Shown here piece by piece: positions 1 to 7,014 of a stretch of 16,643 bases of DNA. The notes below the pieces were generated by a model. It did no database searches. It was not told where the DNA came from and saw nothing but the letters and a program-made list of their open reading frames with translations. The position numbers were made by a program, and so were the translations under genes. The stretch lies in contig JAHEKO010000029.1 in assembly GCA_024638355.1 (NCBI GenBank), forward strand, positions 1-16,643. The letters run 5' to 3'. Within the stretch, counting starts at the first letter, position 1; each line of letters begins with the position of its first letter. Source of the DNA: Acidobacteriota bacterium. GTDB taxonomy: Bacteria; Acidobacteriota; Thermoanaerobaculia; Multivoradales; JAHEKO01.

Positions 1-896
1 TCATCCTGGCCGCTCTGCTCGCCTCGTACAAGCAACGCTCGATCGAGCTCCGGCTCCTCCACCTGTTGCCGGTGCTCTACGTGTTGATGCTGATGGTCAT
101 CCACATACGGGCGACGTACGTTTTCCTGCCCAGATACCTCTACCCGATCGTGCCGGTGAGCTGCTTTCTGGGAGCCGCCGCCTTTCACTACCTCGGCCTC
201 GACGAGCTGAGCTGGCGCGAGCTCCGGGTCCCCCAATTCTTCCTCCCCGCGGCCCTGCTCGGCTTCGTCGTCGTCGCCATCGTGATCCCCTACGAGACCG
301 GGTGGATCGCGGCCCGCGACTTCCTGCCCGCGGCCTGGCTCGAATCAATGGCCTGGAGCTCTCTCGACGCCTTCGTCGATCTGGTGCTGGCGCCGAGCTT
401 CGTGCTGACCCTGATCCTGATCCTGGCTTTCGTGCGAGCGCGCTCGCTTCGCCTCCTCGTCTCCGCTACCCTGCTTCTCGTCTTCCTCGGCCTGCCCTTC
501 TTCCGAACGATGTGGGAGCTGCGCACGCGGCAGGCCTGGCAGCGCGGCGAGAGCCACCTTCACGGCCTTCGCGTGCTCGGCGACCAGGTGCCGCCGGAGT
601 CGGGGCCGCAGGTTCAGGTCAGCGCCGCCTTCATCGGCCAGAAGATGTTCGGCACCCGGGCGACCTGCGAGCGCGTGGTGAACGTCTACCTGCGCCGGCG
701 CGACGTCAAGGCGACCTGCTGGCGGTCGCTGTTTCCGATTCACGACGTCGCGTTCCTGACCGCCGATGAGTATCCGCGCTGGCGCCGGCTCTGGCCGGGC
801 CTCGAGGAGACCGCGGTCGTCTCGCCGGCGGGCGAAGTCGTCGTGGTCAAGCCGAGCCGGGCCGGCGAGCCACCGCCGGGCCTATTCCCGGAGTAG
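1..896 (+). CDS. Partial multi-membrane protein, C-terminal part; probable GT39/ArnT-like glycosyltransferase
   Basis: The reading frame is open from the left edge (first full codon at position 3), so the true start lies outside; a TTG at 66 is unlikely to be the start because coding sense continues upstream. About five hydrophobic segments lie in the first 160 or so residues, with an RYLYPIVP motif of the kind seen after the late membrane helices of ArnT/PMT-like (GT39, GT-C fold) enzymes. A soluble tail of about 130 residues follows. GT39 relatives move a sugar from a polyprenyl-phosphate donor on the outer face of the inner membrane. The catalytic N-terminal acidic loop is missing from the window, so the family call rests on the C-terminal layout and on the similar protein next door at 939-2765. 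Only 42 nt separate the two genes. Confidence 0.6.
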   Translation, partial: ILAALLASYKQRSIELRLLHLLPVLYVLMLMVIHIRATYVFLPRYLYPIVPVSCFLGAAAFHYLGLDELSWRELRVPQFFLPAALLGFVVVAIVIPYETGWIAARDFLPAAWLESMAWSSLDAFVDLVLAPSFVLTLILILAFVRARSLRLLVSATLLLVFLGLPFFRTMWELRTRQAWQRGESHLHGLRVLGDQVPPESGPQVQVSAAFIGQKMFGTRATCERVVNVYLRRRDVKATCWRSLFPIHDVAFLTADEYPRWRRLWPGLEETAVVSPAGEVVVVKPSRAGEPPPGLFPE

Positions 897-924
897 CCAC
901 AACGGCCGCGCCGACGGCGGCTGC

Positions 925-930
925 TAAGCT
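925..930 (+). promoter_or_regulatory. Possible -10 element (TAAGCT) just upstream of the 939 start
   Basis: TAAGCT ends 8 nt before the ATG at 939, the distance expected if transcription begins almost at the start codon (leaderless or very short leader). No Shine-Dalgarno is visible here. Similar hexamers precede the starts at 2804, 3960 and 6977. No -35 element is evident. Inference from position and repetition only. Confidence 0.35.
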
Positions 931-938
931 CCGACGCC

Positions 939-2765
939 ATGCACGCCGGGGAGCGCGAGCGGGGTCGGCGACAGTCGTCGCTGGTCCTCGTCTGCCTGAC
1001 CCTCTTCGTGGTCCTCCTGCCGCTGACTCTCACCAAACCCGGCATTCCGGTGGCTCTCAAAGCCGACGAGGCCGCCTACTACCTCGCCGCCCTGAGCTTC
1101 TGGCACGACGGCGATCTGGTCTGCGACGACGGCGACGCGCGCCGCCTCTTCCGCGAGTATCCGGGGACCCGGAACCTCAAGCTCATCAGTCGCGGCGGCG
1201 GCCGGGCCTACTTCGGCGTGCCGTTCCTCTACCCGCTCGTGGCGACGCCGTGGGTGGCGCTCTTCGGCGCCAACGGCATGGTGGCGCTCAACGCCGCCCT
1301 GCTGATGGTCATGGTGTGGATCGGCTACGCTCACCTTCGGCGCTGGAACGGCGAGTCGCTCTCGACCCTGTTCGCCGCCGGCTACTTCCTGCTGAGCACC
1401 GCGTTCGTCTACGTCTTCTGGCTGCAGGCCGAGGTCTTCAACATGGCCTGCGTGACGGCGGCCTTCTTCCTCGGCCAGCGCGCGGTCGAAGACCTCGGCG
1501 CCCCCGCGGGCCGCCCGCGATCGAGCGGGCGAACGGCGCTCGACGCGGCGGGATCGGCCGCCCTCCTGACCGTCGTCGCCTACAGCCGGCCGATGCTCGC
1601 CGTCCTCGTCTTGCCGCTCCTCTACCCGCTGCTCCGGGCCCGAGCCTGGCGGCGCCTCGCGACGTTCGGCGCCAGCGCCCTTCTGACCCTCGCCCTGCTG
1701 GCCGGCACCGCCTACGGCTTCACCCGGCAGGTGTGGCCCTACTTCGGACCGCGCATGGGGATCGCCCTGACCAGCCCCATCGACTATATGGAGCGCAAGG
1801 TGGAGCGCCGGCTGCCCAAGCGGGAGGCTCCAACCGTACCGGTGGGCCGCATCGAGCGCGCCGTCGGGCAGTTTCGCGTGACGGTGGTGCCGATCGTGAC
1901 CCAGGGAGTTCCAGAGTTCCTCTTCGGCCGGCACGGCGGCTTCTTGATCTACATGCCGTTCGCGGTCCTGGCCATCGGGCTCTTTCTCCTTCACGACCGT
2001 CGCTCGGTATTCAGATGGCTGATCGTGGTCGCCGCCGCCTTCGCGGCGCTGCTCTTCATGACGCTGATTCGCGGCCACTGGCTGGGCGGAGCCGGCTTCG
2101 TCGGCAACCGCTATTTCTCGGCGGTGTACCCCGCCTTCTTCTTCCTGGTCACGCGCGTGCGCCCCGCCTGGCTCACCGCGATCGGCTACGGCGCGGCGGC
2201 GATCTTCCTCGGTCCGGCCTTGATCACGCCCCTGGGCGCCCCGGTCGCCGAGCCGACGCTCCAGGCGCACGTGCGAAACCAGCCGCTGCGGCAGCTGCCG
2301 CTGGAGTGGTCGCTCGTGCGCAAGCTCTCGGGCTACCGCCGGATTCCGGTCGACGACGTCACCCTGCACGCCCGCCGCACCGAGGTCGGACCTCACGACG
2401 GCGAGATCTGGGTGCACGGCGCCAAGCGGGTGGAGATCCACATCCTGAGCCGCGAGCCACGCCGAACCTTCGCCTTCGACGTACGGAACCTGGCCTCCGG
2501 CAACGTCATCGAGCTCTGCCTCGAGGGCGACTGCCGCACCCTCGAGTTCGGTGAGGTTCCGGCCGGCGGCGCCACCAGATCCGTCGCTTTCGCCGAGACT
2601 CGCGGCCGGCCGGTGCCGCGCACCGCCCGAGCGAGCTACCGGTACCGGCTGATCGTCGACTCGCACTGGGGCGAGCAGCCGCGCTGGCGCGGCTCCGGCG
2701 ACGAGCGCTTCTACCTGGGCGCCGCGCTGAAGCTGGTCGATGCGGCCGGAGAGGACGGGCGATAG
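939..2765 (+). CDS. Multi-membrane GT39/ArnT-like glycosyltransferase-type protein with soluble C-terminal domain
   Basis: A 608-residue protein. The first membrane helix spans about residues 14-32 and is followed by an acidic DE pair (D43-E44, in KADEAAYY) at the head of the first outer loop, where GT-C enzymes such as PMT/ArnT carry their catalytic or metal-binding acid. Further hydrophobic segments run from about 93 to 430, ending with a GNRYFSAVYP motif at 389-398. Residues about 440-608 form a soluble, probably beta-rich tail. Expected role: transfer of a sugar from a polyprenyl-phosphate donor at the outer face of the inner membrane, possibly for envelope or exopolysaccharide glycans; donor and acceptor are unknown. 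ATG at 939 is chosen because a short charged N-terminus precedes the first helix. The next gene follows within 40 nt, so co-transcription is likely. The exact family is not certain. Confidence 0.65.
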   Translation: MHAGERERGRRQSSLVLVCLTLFVVLLPLTLTKPGIPVALKADEAAYYLAALSFWHDGDLVCDDGDARRLFREYPGTRNLKLISRGGGRAYFGVPFLYPLVATPWVALFGANGMVALNAALLMVMVWIGYAHLRRWNGESLSTLFAAGYFLLSTAFVYVFWLQAEVFNMACVTAAFFLGQRAVEDLGAPAGRPRSSGRTALDAAGSAALLTVVAYSRPMLAVLVLPLLYPLLRARAWRRLATFGASALLTLALLAGTAYGFTRQVWPYFGPRMGIALTSPIDYMERKVERRLPKREAPTVPVGRIERAVGQFRVTVVPIVTQGVPEFLFGRHGGFLIYMPFAVLAIGLFLLHDRRSVFRWLIVVAAAFAALLFMTLIRGHWLGGAGFVGNRYFSAVYPAFFFLVTRVRPAWLTAIGYGAAAIFLGPALITPLGAPVAEPTLQAHVRNQPLRQLPLEWSLVRKLSGYRRIPVDDVTLHARRTEVGPHDGEIWVHGAKRVEIHILSREPRRTFAFDVRNLASGNVIELCLEGDCRTLEFGEVPAGGATRSVAFAETRGRPVPRTARASYRYRLIVDSHWGEQPRWRGSGDERFYLGAALKLVDAAGEDGR

Positions 2766-2791
2766 TGGTTGTCCGTGAGCCCCGGCGGTGG

Positions 2792-2797
2792 CAAACT
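2792..2797 (+). promoter_or_regulatory. Possible -10 element (CAAACT) upstream of the 2804 start
   Basis: CAAACT followed by CCG lies 6 nt before the GTG at 2804. It resembles TAAGCT+CCG before 939 and TAGAGT+CCG before the minus-strand start at 6977. It supports 2804 rather than 2765 as the gene start. Low confidence because it rests on motif resemblance in GC-rich DNA. Confidence 0.3.
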
Positions 2798-2803
2798 CCG
2801 CGC

Positions 2804-3952
2804 GTGAATCGGGTCGTCGCCGCCGGGGTCGTCATCCTCGGGCTCCTCGCACCCGCCGCCGCGGTAGGCCACGCGGTGGGCGAGGACTACGTCTTCCTCT
2901 CCATCCAGGAGAGCCACATCGAGGGTCACTTCGAGATTCACTTCGGCGACCTCGAGTCCAAGCTGGGTCTCGAGCTCGACCCGAGCCCCGAGGCGGCAGC
3001 GGCGGAGGTGAACCGGACCGCCGCGCGGGTGCGCGCCTACATCGAGGAGAACTTCGCCGTCGCTCCCGAGGGCGGCGAGCCCTTCGACTTCGAGTTCACC
3101 CACCAGGACGTGACGGCGCTGCCGCAGGGCAACTTCGCCCAGTACCACTTCCGGCTCGACACCGGCCCGCTGCCCGATCGCCTCGCCTTGCACCACTCGA
3201 TGTTCTACGAGGACGACAAGCTGCACCGCGGTCTCGTGCTCCTCGAGTACAACGCCAAGACCGACACCACCTACCCGAGCGAGTACACGGCGATGGTGTT
3301 CAGCCCGCGCAACCGGGATCAGACTCTCGACCTGACCGACGTGCCCGCGCTGATGGGACCGCGCGAGATGATCCCGCAGGGCGTCTGGCACATCTGGATC
3401 GGAATCGACCACGTGCTCTTCCTGCTCGCCCTGATGCTCTCCACCGTCCTCGTTCGGGTCGAGGGGCGCTGGCGACCGCTCGAGCGCTTCCCGCCGGCGC
3501 TGTGGAATCTGCTCAAGATCGTCACCGTCTTCACGATCGCGCACTCGGCGACCCTGCTGCTGGCGGCGCTCGACCTGGTGTCGGTGCCTCCCCGGCTGGT
3601 CGAGTCGGTGATCGCCCTGTCGATCGTCCTGGTCGCCGCGAACAACATCTTCGGAGCGGTCCGCGAAGGCTCGCTGCTGATCATCCTCGGCCTCGGTCTC
3701 TTCCACGGCCTCGGCTTCGCCTCGGTGATGGGGCATCTTCCCTTCCGCATGGTCGATCTCCTCGGAGTCGTGATCGGGTTCAACATCGGCGTCGAGCTCG
3801 GCCAGATCGCTATCGTGGCGCTGGTCTTTCCCCTTCTTTTCTGGCTGCGCAGAGCGAGCTTCTACCAGCCCTACATCCTGAAAGGCCTCTCCGCGGTGCT
3901 CATCGTGATCTCCAGCTGGTGGTTCGCGCAGCGCGCCTTCGGCCTCGGCTAG
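2804..3952 (+). CDS. HupE/UreJ_2-family membrane protein with signal peptide
   Basis: A 382-residue protein from GTG 2804; the frame is also open to a GTG at 2765, but 2804 places a clean signal peptide (residues 1-23, cleavage near VGHA) at the N-terminus. Residues about 24-185 form an exported soluble domain. The C-terminal half has about six membrane segments with the family's histidine/acid signature: HIWIGIDH (H196, D202, H203), FTIAHS (H247), ES.IALSI (E267), FHGLGFA (H301) and FNIGVELGQ (N327, E331). HupE/UreJ proteins are known or proposed nickel/cobalt permeases; the HupE/UreJ_2 branch with a large N-terminal domain is poorly characterised, so transport of a transition metal is inference. 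No hydrogenase or urease genes are in view. It ends 7 nt before the carrier-protein gene, but no functional link is evident. Confidence 0.8.
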   Translation: MNRVVAAGVVILGLLAPAAAVGHAVGEDYVFLSIQESHIEGHFEIHFGDLESKLGLELDPSPEAAAAEVNRTAARVRAYIEENFAVAPEGGEPFDFEFTHQDVTALPQGNFAQYHFRLDTGPLPDRLALHHSMFYEDDKLHRGLVLLEYNAKTDTTYPSEYTAMVFSPRNRDQTLDLTDVPALMGPREMIPQGVWHIWIGIDHVLFLLALMLSTVLVRVEGRWRPLERFPPALWNLLKIVTVFTIAHSATLLLAALDLVSVPPRLVESVIALSIVLVAANNIFGAVREGSLLIILGLGLFHGLGFASVMGHLPFRMVDLLGVVIGFNIGVELGQIAIVALVFPLLFWLRRASFYQPYILKGLSAVLIVISSWWFAQRAFGLG

Positions 3953-3955
3953 CCT
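3950..3955 (+). promoter_or_regulatory. Possible -10 element (TAGCCT) overlapping the upstream stop codon
   Basis: TAGCCT includes the TAG stop of the HupE-like gene and ends 4 nt before the ATG of the carrier-protein gene. It could give a leaderless transcript so that the carrier protein is expressed independently of the membrane-protein genes upstream. Weak, pattern-based inference. Confidence 0.25.
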
Positions 3956-3959
3956 GACC

Positions 3960-4220
3960 ATGTCGGACGCGCAACGGATCGAACGCCTGATCGCGGACTT
4001 CATTCGCGGCGAGCTGGTCGGCGATGAGACGACGGTGATCGAGCTCGACGAGAACCTGCTGACAAGCGGTCTGGTCGATTCCGTCGGCATCGTTCGCCTG
4101 ATCGCTCACGTGACCGAAAGCCTGGAGGTGACCGTGCCGCCCACCGACCTGGTGCCGGCGAACTTCCGCACCGTCCGCGTCATGGCGGCCTACCTGGCCG
4201 GTCTCGCGAGTACGGGCTAG
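3960..4220 (+). CDS. Free-standing acyl/peptidyl carrier protein
   Basis: An 86-residue protein of typical carrier-protein size. The phosphopantetheine site is Ser41 in the motif GLVDSVGI; the usual DSL is DSV here. Four-helix spacing is preserved, with an acidic helix II region after Ser41. A phosphopantetheinyl transferase must load it; none is in the window. A carrier this close to a free-standing adenylation enzyme (4226-5800) and a dehydrogenase (5832-6977) suggests it holds the activated amino acid while the flavoenzyme oxidises it, as PltL/RedO/CloN5/AnaD-type proteins do, and then donates it to the condensation domain of the NRPS at 7015-11160. It lies on the opposite strand from its presumed partners and converges with the adenylation gene with only 5 nt between stops. 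A carrier for another acyl group is the alternative. Confidence 0.88.
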   Translation: MSDAQRIERLIADFIRGELVGDETTVIELDENLLTSGLVDSVGIVRLIAHVTESLEVTVPPTDLVPANFRTVRVMAAYLAGLASTG

Positions 4221-4229
4221 GCAGCCTAG
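4217..4229. repeat. Inverted repeat holding both convergent stop codons
   Basis: CTAGGC-A-GCCTAG is a perfect 6-bp inverted repeat around one base. The plus-strand TAG stop (4218-4220) sits in one arm and the minus-strand TAG stop (4226-4228) in the other. The one-base centre makes a stable RNA hairpin unlikely, so I do not call it a terminator; the two genes converge with essentially no intergenic space. Confidence 0.5.
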
Positions 4230-5800
4230 GCCGAGAAGGCCCGGCGGAGGGCGGGCCGGTCGATCTTGCCGGTGCCGGTGCGCGGCATCGACTCACGAAC
4301 CTCGATCCGCGACGGTACGGCGTAGGAGGAGAGCCGGCGCGCCGCCTCGCGCCGCAGCCGGCCCGGCTCGAGCCGCGCTCCCGGGACCGGCAGGACCGCG
4401 GCGACGATCGTCAGCTGCCCCGCGGAGTCGCGCACGTCGATCGCCGCCGCTTCGGCGACGGCCGCGTGAGCGCCGAGCACCGCCTCGACCTCGTCGAGCT
4501 CGACCCGGTAGCCCCGCACCTTCACCATCCGGTCCTTGCGTCCGAGAAAGACGAGATTGCCGTCGCCGCGGTCGCGGACCAGATCGCCGGTCCGGTAGAA
4601 GGTGAGGTCGAAGCCGTCGAACAGGGTCTGTCGGAAGAAAGCTCGGCGGTTCAGATCGGGGCGCCGCCAGTAGCCGCGCATCATGGTCGGCGCGCGAATC
4701 AGCAGCTCGCCGGGCTCGCCGGACGCCACCTCCCGGTCGTCGGCGTCGACGATGCGGCCATCGGCCCCGGGCCAGACCGGACCGATCGGGATCGGCCGCT
4801 CGAGGTCGAGCGGCCCGGCAGGCACGTGATAGGCGGTGCACTGGTTGACCTCGGCGGGCCCGTACGAGTTCGAGAAGCGCGCCTGGGGCCAGAGCTCGGC
4901 GAGCCGCGCGACGTACTTGGGGGCGAAGGGCTCGCCGCCGAAGAGCACCCAGCGCAGGCTGCTCAGGTCGCGCTCTTCGATCCCGCCTTCCGTCAGCAGC
5001 TGGATCAACGCCAGCGGTACGGAGTACCAGAAGGTCAGCCGCTCGCGCTCCATGAGCTCGGCCAGGCTGCGCGGGAACATCGTCACCTCTTCGGGGATGA
5101 GGACCGTCGTCGCTCCGCACAGCGGTCCCGTCAGGTACTCGAAGGTGGACATGTCGAAGTGCAGCGGCGAGTGGTTGCCCAGGCGGTCCTCGCCGCGTAC
5201 GCCGTACTCGCGCGCCGACAGCCGGGCGTAGGCGAGGCCGCTGGCGTGGGTGTGCATCAGCCCCTTGGGCACGCCGGTCGAGCCCGAGGTGTACATGACG
5301 TAGGCGAGATCGGGCTCCACCAGACCCACGCCCGGGTCGCGGGCGGGCGAAGCGTCGACCGTTTCCCATGGGAGGAAACGCACCGACGTCGCTCCGCCCG
5401 TGGGGTCGCCGGCTCCGATCACGACGCGCAACGCTTCCGCCTCCGCCGCCACCCGCCCGGCCCGGCGCGCGTGCGACGGATGCGTGATCAGGTGCCGGAT
5501 CCCGCAGTCTTCGACGATGAACTTCACCCGCGCCGGCGGCGCCGCCGGGTCGATCGGCACGTAGGCGGCGCCCGCCTTGAGGATGCCGTAGAGCGCCACC
5601 GGCAGCTCGAGGCGCTTCGTCATGTAGATGCCGACGCGGTCGTGGGGCCGGACCCCCTCCTCGACGAGGAGAGCCGCCAGCCGGTTGGCGGCCGTGACCA
5701 GCTCGGTGTAGGTCAGCGACTCGCCGTCGCAGCGGAACGCCTCGCGCTCGGGCGCGCGCTCGGCCGACTCGTCGACGGAGTGATGCAGCAGGAAACCCAC
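4226..5800 (-). CDS. Free-standing amino-acid adenylation enzyme, possibly L-prolyl-carrier-protein ligase
   Basis: A 524-residue ANL-family adenylation enzyme, full length, without C or carrier domain. Motifs in order: A3 YTSGSTGVPKG (170-180), A4 HFDMSTFE (214-221), A5 NSYGPAE (311-317), A6 GELLI (364-368), A7 YRTGD (402-406), A8 KVRGYRVELDE (427-437), A10 GTGKIDR (509-515) with catalytic Lys512. By alignment to the PheA positions I read the specificity code as D216 M217 F220 Y259 L286 G288 S312 Q320 C321 K512. Asp at the first site indicates an alpha-amino acid. The D-(L/M)-F-Y-L...C-K pattern resembles the prolyl codes I recall for pyrrole-forming ligases (PltF, RedM, CloN4), but sites 7 and 8 (S, Q) differ. 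It probably loads the carrier encoded at 3960. GTG 5800 is used as start; homologues begin at this point. Exosortase-associated ligases of similar appearance are an alternative family. Confidence 0.85.
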   Translation of the reverse strand: MGFLLHHSVDESAERAPEREAFRCDGESLTYTELVTAANRLAALLVEEGVRPHDRVGIYMTKRLELPVALYGILKAGAAYVPIDPAAPPARVKFIVEDCGIRHLITHPSHARRAGRVAAEAEALRVVIGAGDPTGGATSVRFLPWETVDASPARDPGVGLVEPDLAYVMYTSGSTGVPKGLMHTHASGLAYARLSAREYGVRGEDRLGNHSPLHFDMSTFEYLTGPLCGATTVLIPEEVTMFPRSLAELMERERLTFWYSVPLALIQLLTEGGIEERDLSSLRWVLFGGEPFAPKYVARLAELWPQARFSNSYGPAEVNQCTAYHVPAGPLDLERPIPIGPVWPGADGRIVDADDREVASGEPGELLIRAPTMMRGYWRRPDLNRRAFFRQTLFDGFDLTFYRTGDLVRDRGDGNLVFLGRKDRMVKVRGYRVELDEVEAVLGAHAAVAEAAAIDVRDSAGQLTIVAAVLPVPGARLEPGRLRREAARRLSSYAVPSRIEVRESMPRTGTGKIDRPALRRAFSA

Positions 5801-5815
5801 TAGCCTGATCTTCTC

Positions 5816-5831
5816 ACCGGCTAGCGCCGGT
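5816..5831 (-). repeat. Small hairpin between dehydrogenase stop and adenylation start
   Basis: ACCGGC-TAGC-GCCGGT is a perfect 6-bp stem with a 4-nt loop that abuts the TGA of the flavoenzyme gene and lies 15 nt before the GTG of the adenylation gene. There is no U-run, so full termination is unlikely; it could modulate read-through or translation between the two genes. Stem is seen directly, function is inference. Confidence 0.4.
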
Positions 5832-6977
5832 TCAGAGGCCCAGAAGGCTGGCGATCAGGTTGCGCTGGATGTCGGAGGTTCCGGCGTAGATCACGCCGCC
5901 GATCGAGTCGCGCAGCTGGCGCTCCACGCCGTGCTCCTCGAGGTAGCCGCGCGCGCCGTGGATGCGCACCGCGTCGGTCGCGCACTCGAGGAGCGACTCG
6001 GCGATGTGCAGGTTGGCCATGGCGCACTCGATCGCCGCGTCGCTCCCCGCGTCCTTCATCTCCGCGACCTTGTACATCAGGAGGCGCGAGGTCTCGAGCC
6101 GCACCTTCATGTCCGCAATCCGGTTCGACACCGACTGGAAATCGCCGATCGGCCGACCGAACTGCCGGCGCTCCCTGGCATAAGCCAGGCATCGCTCGAA
6201 CAGCGCCGTCATCGCCCCCAGATGTCCGGCGTGGATGAAGGCCCGTTCCCAGGAGATCGTCTGGGTGAACAGGCTCATGCCGATCCCTTCACCGCCCAGC
6301 AGATTCTCTTCGGGCACGAAGCAGTCCTCGAAGACCAGGTCGCCGAACGGATTGGTTCTCGTGCCGGTCTTCGGCCGCGGCTCGCTCTGCCTGAAGCCCT
6401 CGGCGCCCCTCTCGACCAGGAACGCCGAGACGCCCCATTTCCCCGCCGCGGGATCGGAGTTGGCGAGCACCAGCGCCAGGTCGGCGAGCGGCGCCATTCC
6501 GACGTAGCTCTTGCGCCCGTTGAGCAGGTAGCCGCCCGCGATCTTGACCGCGCGCGTCCGCAGGCTCAAGGCGTCGGACCCCGCCTCGGGCTCGCTCACG
6601 CCGTGGCAGCCGATCCACTCGCCCGAGGCGAGCGGCGGCAGGTACCTGCGCTTCTGCTCGTCGCTGCCGTAGACCACGATCGGCTCCTGGACGCTCCAGG
6701 TCTGGCCGCCGATCGCCAGCGTCAAACCGTTGTCCTGGCAGCCGTAGCCGATGGCCTCGTGAGTCAGGACGGTGGACACGGCGTCGAGGCCCGCACCGCC
6801 GTACTCCTCGGGCACATGGCACCCGAGAACGCCCCGTGCGCCGCAGCGCTCCCAATCGCCCTTGGCGAACGATCCCCGGCGATCGTTCTCCGCCAGCTTC
6901 GAGCCCAACTCGGTGCGGGCGAACTCGATCATCCGCTGCTGACGCGCGAGCTGCCGCTGGTCGAGAATAGGTAGCAT
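5832..6977 (-). CDS. Acyl-CoA-dehydrogenase-fold flavoenzyme, probable prolyl-carrier-protein dehydrogenase
   Basis: A 381-residue protein with the full acyl-CoA dehydrogenase layout: N-terminal helical domain with VPEEYGG (55-61), middle beta domain with SEPEAGSD (128-135), and C-terminal helical domain with RRQFGRPIGDFQ (270-281) and YAGTSDIQRN (364-373). The catalytic Glu usual in the YEGT motif is Ala365. A Glu is instead present at E244 in ISWER, matching the helix-G base of isovaleryl-CoA dehydrogenase and of prolyl-carrier dehydrogenases (AnaB-type; I recall Glu244 there). Such enzymes use FAD to oxidise prolyl-S-carrier protein to a dehydroprolyl or pyrrolyl thioester. It precedes the adenylation gene by 31 nt on the same strand, and the likely carrier is encoded just beyond that. 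A branched-chain acyl-CoA dehydrogenase is the main alternative; the context argues against it. ATG 6977 is the start. Confidence 0.85.
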   Translation of the reverse strand: MLPILDQRQLARQQRMIEFARTELGSKLAENDRRGSFAKGDWERCGARGVLGCHVPEEYGGAGLDAVSTVLTHEAIGYGCQDNGLTLAIGGQTWSVQEPIVVYGSDEQKRRYLPPLASGEWIGCHGVSEPEAGSDALSLRTRAVKIAGGYLLNGRKSYVGMAPLADLALVLANSDPAAGKWGVSAFLVERGAEGFRQSEPRPKTGTRTNPFGDLVFEDCFVPEENLLGGEGIGMSLFTQTISWERAFIHAGHLGAMTALFERCLAYARERRQFGRPIGDFQSVSNRIADMKVRLETSRLLMYKVAEMKDAGSDAAIECAMANLHIAESLLECATDAVRIHGARGYLEEHGVERQLRDSIGGVIYAGTSDIQRNLIASLLGL

Positions 6978-7014
6978 GGCGGTCGCCGGACTCTAGCACC
7001 CGGCAGGTGGCGAA
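6978..7014. promoter_or_regulatory. 37-nt divergent start region
   Basis: Only 37 nt separate the ATG of the flavoenzyme (minus) from the GTG of the NRPS (plus), so signals for both must sit here or inside the genes. On the minus strand TAGAGT (6995-6990) lies 12 nt before the ATG and fits the -10-like hexamer seen at other starts in the window. On the plus strand AGGTGG (7005-7010) is a Shine-Dalgarno 4 nt before GTG 7015, the clearest one I see in the window. The tight divergence supports co-regulation of starter formation and the NRPS. Confidence 0.45.

Noticed and set aside
924..2666. Long minus-strand ORF of 580 codons
   Set aside because: Lies antisense to the membrane protein at 939-2765; composition is charged and repetitive with no recognisable domain, typical of antisense frames in GC-rich genes.
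2711..4090. Minus-strand ORF of 459 codons
   Set aside because: Antisense to the HupE-like and carrier genes, whose family motifs are intact; its His/Asp/Gln-rich translation has no fold signature.
4466..5803. Plus-strand ORF of 445 codons
   Set aside because: Antisense to the adenylation enzyme, in which all core motifs are present on the minus strand.
4226..6977. Exosortase-associated ligase set
   Set aside because: Such ligases look similar and also sit near carriers, but no exosortase, PEP-CTERM or decarboxylase gene is in view, and the dehydrogenase plus NRPS context fits starter formation better.
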